From the NCBI GenBank assembly GCA_007125475.1, contig SLDB01000053.1, forward strand, positions 1 to 9,510: a DNA stretch of 9,510 nucleotides, read 5' to 3'. The DNA is from Nitriliruptoraceae bacterium. Lineage in GTDB: Bacteria > Actinomycetota > Nitriliruptoria > Nitriliruptorales > Nitriliruptoraceae. Below the pieces are notes generated by a model, which was not told the origin of the DNA, searched no databases, and was given only the letters and a program-made list of their open reading frames with translations. The position numbers and the translations under genes were made by a program. Within the stretch, counting starts at the first letter, position 1; each line of letters begins with the position of its first letter. Of the stretch, positions 1-5,081 are shown one piece after another.

Positions 1-268
1 GCTGCTGGACTCGCCGTTGCCGTGGACCAAGATGCGGGCCGTGTACCGGCTGCTGGGGCTGGCCAAGAAGTTCGGGTCCCAGCGAGTCGAGCAGGCGTGC
101 GCGCGGGCGTTGGAGTGCGAAGCGATCGACGTGGGGCTGATCGGCCGCATGGTCGAACGCGCCGCGGAGAACGACCCGCCCCCGGTCGAGGGCACCGTGA
201 TCGCGGCGGCCGGACGGTTCGCCCGGGACGCGGGCGAGTTCGCCGTGGACAACGGAGGCGGCCAATGA
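1..268 (+). CDS. istA: IS21-family transposase IstA, C-terminal fragment (5' end outside window)
   Basis: The frame is open from base 2 to a TGA at 266-268 and gives the last 88 or so residues of a larger protein. The stretch PWTKMRAVYRLLGLAKKFG, followed by an ALE-type helix and LIGRMVERA, resembles the helical C-terminal tail of actinobacterial IstA proteins. The integrase core with its DDE residues would lie upstream, outside the window. IstA cuts the element ends and joins them to target DNA, assisted by IstB. The stop codon overlaps the next start as ATGA, and a GGAGG at 254-258 lies inside the end of this gene, so the downstream gene is probably translated by coupling. Family identity rests on the tail plus the neighbouring istB. 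Confidence 0.8.
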   Translation, partial: LLDSPLPWTKMRAVYRLLGLAKKFGSQRVEQACARALECEAIDVGLIGRMVERAAENDPPPVEGTVIAAAGRFARDAGEFAVDNGGGQ

Positions 269-780
269 CCTCCACCGTCGCCGCCCCCGACATCCACCAC
301 CGCGGCAAGTGCTGCGGGCTGCTGGCCCCGCTGGCCTGGCCGGTCTGCGGGCCCGCTGACCGTGGCCTGCACCGGCTGCTGTCGTCGCTGGCCGACCTGC
401 TCGACGCGGTTGCGGCCGCCCACCGGCGCGCGACCGAGCTTGCCGCCCTCGCTCATCGACCCGCACAGGGCTGGGGGCCGGCACTTGCGACCATCGACGT
501 CGCCGCGGTCGGGGCCACCGACACCGCCGCGTTGACCCGCCAGCTCACCGACCATCACCTCGACGAGACCGCCGACCTCCTGCGCCAGGGGCTGGAGCAT
601 CGTCTGCAAGCGCTGCAGCTGGTGCGTCGTGCCATCCGCGCCGCGCAGTTCGCCGCGCTCGACCACCGCTACGTGGCCGGACTGCTCGCCGCCGTCATCC
701 ACCACCTCGATCAGGCCGGCCGGTCGCTGGCCGCCGCCGACCACACCGTCGTCGTCGCCGCACTGGAGATGCGCTCATGA
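265..780 (+). CDS. Hypothetical protein encoded between istA and istB
   Basis: This gene encodes 171 residues. The start is ATG at 265, overlapping the istA stop as ATGA, with GGAGG six bases upstream. Its TGA (778-780) in turn overlaps the istB ATG at 777. Third codon positions are strongly G/C, as in real genes of this genome. The protein looks almost wholly alpha-helical and rich in Ala, Leu and His. A Cys-Cys pair lies near residues 18-19, and the region from about residue 105 to the end is likely helical bundle or coiled coil. There is no signal peptide, membrane span or recognised motif. In standard IS21 elements istB follows istA directly, so this is an accessory gene of the element. 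It could be a transposition co-factor, a regulator of IstA/IstB, or a passenger. I do not recognise the family and assign no function. Confidence 0.75.
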   Translation: MTSTVAAPDIHHRGKCCGLLAPLAWPVCGPADRGLHRLLSSLADLLDAVAAAHRRATELAALAHRPAQGWGPALATIDVAAVGATDTAALTRQLTDHHLDETADLLRQGLEHRLQALQLVRRAIRAAQFAALDHRYVAGLLAAVIHHLDQAGRSLAAADHTVVVAALEMRS

Positions 781-1562
781 CCGCACCCGCCATCACGCCC
801 GAGCTCAAGGCCCTGCTGCGCCGGGTCAAGCTCGGCAAGACGCTCGACACCCTCCCGGAACGGCTCACCCTCGCCAGACAGAACCGGCTCGAGCACGCCG
901 AGTTCCTCGAACTCGTCCTCGCCGACGAGGTCGACCGCCGCAACCGCCAAGCCGCCACCGTGCGCGCCAAAGCCGCCCGGCTCGACCCCGCCATGACCCT
1001 CGAAACGTGGGACCGCGACACCTCCGTCACCTACGACCACACCCTGTGGGCCGAGCTGACCTCGCTGCGGTTCGTCGACGACGCCCGTGGCGTGTTCGTC
1101 CTCGGCCCCGTCGGCGTCGGCAAGACCCACCTCGCCCACGCGCTGGGTCACATCGCCTGCCGACGCGGCTACAAGGTCCACGCCGAACGGGCCGACCGGC
1201 TGTTCAAACGGCTCAAAGCCGCCCGCCTCGACCACACCTACGACACCGAACTACGTCGGCTCATCGGCGTCGACGTCCTCATCATCGATGACTTCGCGCT
1301 CCAGACCCACGACGCGACCCAGACCACCGACTTCTACGAGATCGCCGTCGAACGACATCTGAAGTCGGCCACCATCATCACGTCCAACCGGACTCCCGAT
1401 GAGTGGCTGGCAGCGCTCGCCGACCCGCTGCTGGCCCAATCCGCCATCGACCGGCTGCAGTCCACCGCCTGGGAACTCGTCGTCGAAGGCGAGTCCTACC
1501 GGCGCCGACAGAAACCCACCCTCAACCCGAACAAGACCACCGAGAACAAGGCACGTCGTTGA
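777..1562 (+). CDS. istB: IS21-family transposition helper ATPase IstB
   Basis: This 261-residue protein has the usual IstB length. It shows a helical N-terminal region (about 1-75), then an AAA+ core with Walker A GPVGVGKT (110-117), Walker B VLIIDDF (167-173), a sensor-type TSN (202-204) and the SAIDRL segment (222-227) typical of IstB/DnaC-like proteins, and ends in a basic tail. IstB binds ATP, assembles on DNA and directs IstA to the target. ATG at 777 is chosen because it overlaps the preceding stop as ATGA and has GGAG at 765-768. All ATPase motifs are intact, so it is probably functional. The replication loader DnaC is the main look-alike, but the istA tail upstream settles the identity. 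Confidence 0.95.
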   Translation: MTAPAITPELKALLRRVKLGKTLDTLPERLTLARQNRLEHAEFLELVLADEVDRRNRQAATVRAKAARLDPAMTLETWDRDTSVTYDHTLWAELTSLRFVDDARGVFVLGPVGVGKTHLAHALGHIACRRGYKVHAERADRLFKRLKAARLDHTYDTELRRLIGVDVLIIDDFALQTHDATQTTDFYEIAVERHLKSATIITSNRTPDEWLAALADPLLAQSAIDRLQSTAWELVVEGESYRRRQKPTLNPNKTTENKARR

Positions 1563-1566
1563 CATC

Positions 1567-1585
1567 CATCATCACGCTGATGATG
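1567..1585 (+). terminator. Hairpin just after istB (possible terminator)
   Basis: A perfect 8-base stem (catcatca / tgatgatg) with a 3-base loop begins four bases after the istB stop. No T-run follows, so intrinsic termination is uncertain. Limiting read-through out of the IS or acting as a structural element near its right end are both possible. Confidence 0.3.
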
Positions 1586-1615
1586 CTGCCCGCGCGGCCG
1601 GCCAACACGCCGAGG

Positions 1616-1666
1616 TGGTCCCTACCTCATGGCAACACCCTGGTCCCATCAGACTGGCGAGCGACA
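1616..1666 (+). repeat. Two end-type repeats at the right end of the IS21 element
   Basis: Two copies of TGGTCCC-N7-TGGC followed by an A-rich tail start at 1616 and 1641, 25 bases apart. The outer copy runs into gcgaca and would read TGTCGC on the other strand, an IS21-like terminal sequence. Repeated sites of this kind at IS21 ends are the presumed IstA binding sites. The outermost base (about 1666) is inferred. Confidence 0.6.
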
Positions 1667-1845
1667 TGGGACGGAGCCTGGAAACCTCGATGCGGTCTTC
1701 GACCACCGTCGGTGCGAGCCTCCACGCCCTCCCCGTGCCAATGGTCGAACCTGCCCCCGCTCGCGCCACGCAGACCGACGAAGTCGTGATCGAGGCCGTA
1801 GCCTCTCGTCCGCGTCTGGCGCAGGTCGTTGGCTCATTGCTGCGG

Positions 1846-2550
1846 TCACAGCGACTCGGCGCGGTACCCCTGCAGTTCGACCAGGGTCATCGTCTCCGGT
1901 TCGTCTGTCTCGTCGTAGGTCATCGCTACACCCCCCGGGCTCAGCCATCCGTCCTGGGTGCGGGACCAGCCGTTGGCGGCAGCCACGCGGGCGATCTCTG
2001 CGGCGACATCCGCGTCAGGTGCGACGTTCACCCACACCAGACATCTGCCGTCGTCCCGGCCGCGGGTCGGCTCGCCGTCCTGCATCACCAGGGGCCCCGG
2101 TTCGAGACCCTCAGCGATCGACACCAGTGCAGGACCGACCGGGTCATCGTAGGCGTGCTCAGCCCGCGCCGATGCGGCGGTGTGCGCAAGGAATCCAAGA
2201 AGGGCGCCGGCCGAAGCCACGGCAAGGGCGAGCGCGATACCGGAGGCGAGCAGCCAGCGGGCACGCGTCGCACGATCGAACAGTCGTGCGACGACAACGA
2301 GGCAGCCGCCGATGAGGACACCGGCGCCGACGGCGAGCAGGACCAGCAGTTGCGCCCATCCACCGCTGAGCCCACCGTAGGTCTCGGCCACCGAGTAGCC
2401 GCCCCGACCGATCCAGACGAGGAGAAAGAGACACCCAGCCAGCAGGAGCAGCGCCAGGCCCACTCCGGCTGTCCCGACCGGTTGACCGTCGGGCGGCGAC
2501 GAAGCGTCCGGAGCGCGAACACCTCGGCCTCCGTTCTCGGAGCGGGTCAT
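1846..2550 (-). CDS. Hypothetical membrane protein with three helices and a soluble C-terminal domain
   Basis: This gene encodes 234 residues. ATG at 2550 is preferred over an upstream in-frame start at 2652 because AGAGGTGG lies just before it and the upstream residues are basic, low-complexity and without family character. After a polar N-terminal 27 residues there are three likely membrane segments at about 28-48, 66-89 and 98-122. A soluble domain of about 110 residues follows, containing CLVWVNVAP (170-178), an alanine-rich helix and paired GW motifs (194-195 and 201-202). The domain probably faces outward, though the sequence alone does not prove orientation. The nearest neighbours are the IS end (180 bases downstream) and the channel-like gene (320 bases upstream on the same strand), so no operon partner is clear. 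I do not recognise the family. Confidence 0.7.
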   Translation of the reverse strand: MTRSENGGRGVRAPDASSPPDGQPVGTAGVGLALLLLAGCLFLLVWIGRGGYSVAETYGGLSGGWAQLLVLLAVGAGVLIGGCLVVVARLFDRATRARWLLASGIALALAVASAGALLGFLAHTAASARAEHAYDDPVGPALVSIAEGLEPGPLVMQDGEPTRGRDDGRCLVWVNVAPDADVAAEIARVAAANGWSRTQDGWLSPGGVAMTYDETDEPETMTLVELQGYRAESL

Positions 2551-2869
2551 CGCCACCTCTTGTTCTCCATTCTTCGAGGATGCGGTCCGGGAGGCGGCTC
2601 GGGAAGGGCCAATGGGCCTGATCCGTCTTGTGCTTCCGCGGTGAGGCCCCATTCACCGTTGACGAGGATGCCCGGCGATCGGCTCGGCCGTGCGTGACGC
2701 GCCAGTTCCCCGGTCATGGGCGACCTCAAGTGGAGATTCCAGTCGGCGCCTCTGGCCCTCCCCGGTCACCTTGCAGACTGTTCGAGTCCCTTGCCCGCCC
2801 GAGTGCCCTGCCGAACAGCGCGGGCTTCGCCACCCCCGGTGTCCGCATGCCGCTCGTGCGCCAGGCCGG
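2551..2869. other. Intergenic stretch, no gene supported
   Basis: This 319-base stretch separates two minus-strand genes. Short open frames cross it on both strands, but none has a good ribosome site or a protein I can recognise. It probably holds the promoter of the membrane protein and the 3' untranslated end of the channel gene; no convincing promoter boxes are visible. A T-loop-like GTTCGAGTCCC at 2780-2790 has no tRNA around it. Confidence 0.4.
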
Positions 2870-3592
2870 CTACGCGTCTTCCTCGGCCACGGCACGTTCC
2901 TGGCGCGACTCGACGAAGAACGCGCCGAGCGCTGCGGCGACCGAGGCGAACACCACGATCGCGTACGCCGACAGCACGATCGACAGCAGGCGCCCCAGCA
3001 GCGTCACCGGCTCGGAGATCAGCGTCGACGAGACGGCCAGGTTCGCCGACCACCACAGCGCGTCCCCCAGTGAGGCGACCGCCCCGTCGCGGCCGCGTTC
3101 GAGGACGAACAGCAGTTGACCGCCGCCGAACGCCACGACGGCGGTGGCGGCCAGCAGGAACTGCAGGCGTCCGGCGAGCAGCCCACGCGCGGTGCCAACC
3201 GCCCGGTAGGAGGAGCCGACGACCCGGGCCGCCGGCAGGACGCGCAGGGCGCGAACCGCGCGGATCACGCGCAGCATCCGCAGCGCCGGCAGGAGCAGGA
3301 ACAGCACCGACGGCCAGTGCCGCACCAGGAACCGGCCCGGCCGCCGCGAGATGATCAGCTTGGCGAGGAGCTCGACCGCGAAGACGGCCCAGATCACGTT
3401 GCCGGCCACGGTCAACGCGGGGAGGACCTCACGGGGCGCGACCAACTCGTAGGCGACCAGCGCGGCCCACACGGCGGCCAGCACGGCCATGGGGATGTCC
3501 AGGCGCCGCTCGAGCAACGCCGCGGCCCGCTCACGTGGGGTCGCTTCCTCGTCGGGATCCGGGTCGAGCGTCTCGCTGGCCTCGTTGCGCAT
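2870..3592 (-). CDS. Six-helix voltage-gated-channel-like membrane protein with non-canonical pore
   Basis: This 240-residue protein has the layout of the ion_trans / Kv-type channel family. Segments S1 (about 34-50), S2 (60-80) and S3 (90-103) precede an S4 sensor with arginines at 105, 108, 111, 114 and 117, exactly three apart, plus R123. S5 (about 142-165), a pore helix around DALWW (177-181) and S6 (about 198-226) follow. The flanks of the pore (DALWW and PVTLLGRL) match bacterial K+ channels, but the TVGYGD filter is replaced by SSTLISE, with about one residue fewer and no glycine. K+ selectivity is therefore doubtful; a non-selective channel or a voltage-sensing membrane protein is possible. 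ATG at 3592 is chosen because GGGGAG lies eight bases upstream and the N-terminus is then acidic and family-like. Fold assignment is firm; function is not. Confidence 0.85.
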   Translation of the reverse strand: MRNEASETLDPDPDEEATPRERAAALLERRLDIPMAVLAAVWAALVAYELVAPREVLPALTVAGNVIWAVFAVELLAKLIISRRPGRFLVRHWPSVLFLLLPALRMLRVIRAVRALRVLPAARVVGSSYRAVGTARGLLAGRLQFLLAATAVVAFGGGQLLFVLERGRDGAVASLGDALWWSANLAVSSTLISEPVTLLGRLLSIVLSAYAIVVFASVAAALGAFFVESRQERAVAEEDA

Positions 3593-3625
3593 CGAGCCAC
3601 TCCCCGTGTCGTCGGGCCGGCAGTT

Positions 3626-3638
3626 TGGCAGGCTGCCA
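3626..3638. promoter_or_regulatory. Short dyad upstream of the channel gene
   Basis: TGGCAG and CTGCCA flank a single central base, forming a perfect 13-base inverted repeat 34-46 bases before the channel start codon. That is a plausible operator position. A 6-base arm occurs by chance fairly often in GC-rich DNA, so this is only a candidate. Confidence 0.2.
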
Positions 3639-3739
3639 GCCGCGACGTGGACCGCCGTCAGGTGAGACGGTGTTCGCCCTGCGGTGGCGCGGCTGGCGTC
3701 GACGGTGGTCACCGAGCTGCGGGAGCGCCGGGGCCTGCC

Positions 3740-3877
3740 GAGCGACGCGAGGTAGGCGGACCAGTCCAGTGGCCGGTGAACGAACGTGGGTGCGATCCCG
3801 GCCTGAGCGCATGCCAGCAGCGCGATCTGGTGGAAGGAGCCCCCGGGAGGGCCGCCGATCTCGGCCCGCCTCGCCCG
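3740..3877 (-). pseudogene. Possible LysR-type regulator fragment (effector-binding domain piece)
   Basis: About 45 residues read on the minus strand resemble part of a LysR substrate-binding domain: a GGSF stretch, then LLACAQAGIAP, a VH, and DWSAYLASL. In LysR proteins the same order appears as a loop, a helix ending in AG-x-x-P, and a W-x-x-x-L segment before the conserved LVAAGLG. Here the frame loses similarity at the LVAAGLG position, and no helix-turn-helix is found upstream, so at most a relic remains. The match is from memory of the family pattern and is short. A chance resemblance in an open shadow frame remains possible. Confidence 0.3.
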
Positions 3878-4181
3878 CGGAACCGACACCTTCGGCAACT
3901 TCCCCCTCGAGCCGGGACCCGACGGGTCACTGTCACCCGCGGCGCGCGAGGCCCACGCCCGGGCCCCGGCGCCGCACGCCGCCACCGGGTACTCCACCGT
4001 GTAGGACAGCGAGCACGCCCCCGCCCCCGGAGCGTGGCCGGTTCCGTCCGGGACCGTCGGCGCCCACGCAGACAGCGCCGGTGACGTCCCCTGCCGACGG
4101 ACCCCCGGGCCCGGCGGTGGGGACCGAACGCCGACCACAGCCTGCACGTCCAGTTGCTAGCGTCGATGGATCGCGAACGGC

Positions 4182-4922
4182 ATGGACGACATCGTGGTCA
4201 CCAGCCCGGACCGGGCGGAGAACACCGAAGTGGCCGAGAAGGCTGCGGCCTACCGGCGTTTGGCCCGTGACGGGTTGGCGGTGGTCGACCGGGTCCACGG
4301 CATCCGCCGCTACCAGCCCCTGTACGGGCTCACCGATGAGGACCGTGCGCTGTTCCCCGCACCGAAGCGCCTGGTCGACGAGCGCTGGGAACACATCGGC
4401 GCGAACCTGCCCCCGGTGGGTTCGGCGATGGACGTCGGCTGCCAGCACGGCTGGTTCACGTTCAAGCTCGCCGAACGTGGGCTGCACACCATCGGCGTCG
4501 AAGGGTCCCTGCGGGCGTTCCAGGTCGCCCAATGGCTCACCCTCTACAACCAGAGTGACCGGGCCAGCTTCCAGAGGCTGTACGTCGACGCGGAGACCGC
4601 GCAGCACCTCCCGGCAGTCGATGTCGTCGTGTGCATGGCGATCTTCCACCACTGGGTGCGCCTGCAGGGCCTCGACGACGCCACGCGGATCATGCAGGCC
4701 CTGGCGGATCGCTGCCGTGACCGCATGTTCTTCGAGACCGGACAGGTCGGCGACACCGACACGCTTGATCGCTCGTCGATCGGGTTCATGGGGCGGCGTC
4801 CGCGTCGCTGGATCAAACGGTTCCTCAAGGACCTGGGCTTCCGGAAGGTGGTCCACCTGGCGACGTTGTCGCGGAGCACCGACAACCGGCGCACTCGGCA
4901 CCTGATGCTGGCCCTGCGGTGA
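4182..4922 (+). CDS. Class I SAM-dependent methyltransferase
   Basis: This 246-residue protein has a Rossmann-type methyltransferase core. Motif I reads MDVGCQHGWF (83-92), followed by the acidic post-I residue in GVEGS (105-109), an LP-x-VDVVVCMAIFHHW segment (143-158) for motif IV, and helices to the end. The first 80 residues are helical and polar and may shape the substrate site, as in CmoB-like and polysaccharide-cluster methyltransferases. There is no signal peptide or membrane span, so it is cytosolic. The substrate is unknown. ATG at 4182 gives a normal N-terminus, though the ribosome site is weak (GGA at 4168-4170), so short-leader translation is possible. Its TGA overlaps a GTG start (4919) of a truncated P-loop gene, which suggests the two once worked together in a modification or biosynthesis operon. 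Confidence 0.88.
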   Translation: MDDIVVTSPDRAENTEVAEKAAAYRRLARDGLAVVDRVHGIRRYQPLYGLTDEDRALFPAPKRLVDERWEHIGANLPPVGSAMDVGCQHGWFTFKLAERGLHTIGVEGSLRAFQVAQWLTLYNQSDRASFQRLYVDAETAQHLPAVDVVVCMAIFHHWVRLQGLDDATRIMQALADRCRDRMFFETGQVGDTDTLDRSSIGFMGRRPRRWIKRFLKDLGFRKVVHLATLSRSTDNRRTRHLMLALR

Positions 4923-4998
4923 GCGCGTGCGGCGTCGTCGAACTGGTCGGGATGCCCTGCGCCGGGAAGACGACCCCGGCCAGGAGCACCGTCACACT

Positions 4999-5021
4999 CC
5001 TCGATGTCGACGGCATCGAGG
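4999..5021. terminator. Hairpin inside the truncated kinase remnant
   Basis: A perfect 8-base stem (cctcgatg / catcgagg) with a 7-base loop lies about 60 bases beyond the end of the minus-strand hydrolase gene and inside the plus-strand kinase remnant. Between converging genes it could act as a bidirectional terminator. There is no T-run, and palindromic tcga-rich stretches are common in GC-rich coding DNA. Confidence 0.25.
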
Positions 5022-5081
5022 CCTACGCGCACCTCGCGCGTCGGCGCCCGGCGCTGGGCCGTCGCCAGGGCGTCCGGTTGC

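Larger units (their letters stand above)
1..1666 (+). mobile_element. IS21-family insertion sequence, right-hand part (left end outside window)
   Basis: The segment carries the end of an IstA-type transposase, an extra 171-residue gene, a complete IstB ATPase and a noncoding tail with two copies of an end-type motif. IS21 elements encode istA (DDE transposase) and istB (AAA+ helper) and carry several related motifs at each end. The right boundary is put at about 1666 because the second motif copy finishes there in a terminal CA, which matches the TG...CA ends usual for the family. This boundary is inferred: the left end and the target duplication cannot be seen. Nothing in the visible part is broken, so the element may be intact. 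Confidence 0.85.
3593..4181. other. Intergenic gap between divergent genes, with a possible regulator relic
   Basis: This 589-base gap lies between the divergent channel and methyltransferase genes and should hold both promoters. The minus-strand channel frame stays open upstream through most of it but has no good ribosome site there, and its composition (Pro/Arg/Gly/Ser-rich) looks noncoding apart from the LysR-like stretch listed separately. A short dyad lies close to the channel start. Upstream of the methyltransferase, TAGCGT at 4158-4163 would fit a TANNNT type -10 box, but no good -35 is seen. Confidence 0.4.

Noticed and set aside
777..1562. istB as a DnaC-type replication loader or a defence ATPase
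   Set aside because: Size, SAIDRL motif, the coupled istA tail upstream and end-type repeats downstream fit IS21 better.
1399..2697. 432-codon plus-strand open frame crossing the IS end
   Set aside because: It starts inside istB, crosses the presumed IS boundary and runs antisense to the membrane protein; composition is noise-like.
2780..2790. T-loop-like GTTCGAGTCCC suggesting a tRNA or an att site
   Set aside because: The flanking bases do not form a T stem, and no anticodon arm, acceptor stem or CCA is found upstream or downstream.
3593..4147. N-terminal extension of the channel protein up to an ATG at 4147
   Set aside because: The added 185 residues are low-complexity, no ribosome site is seen, and the start at 3592 has GGGGAG at good spacing and a family-like N-terminus.
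3933..4901. Long minus-strand open frame opposite the methyltransferase
   Set aside because: It is antisense to a clear methyltransferase gene. Its protein has no recognisable family, as expected for GC-rich shadow frames.
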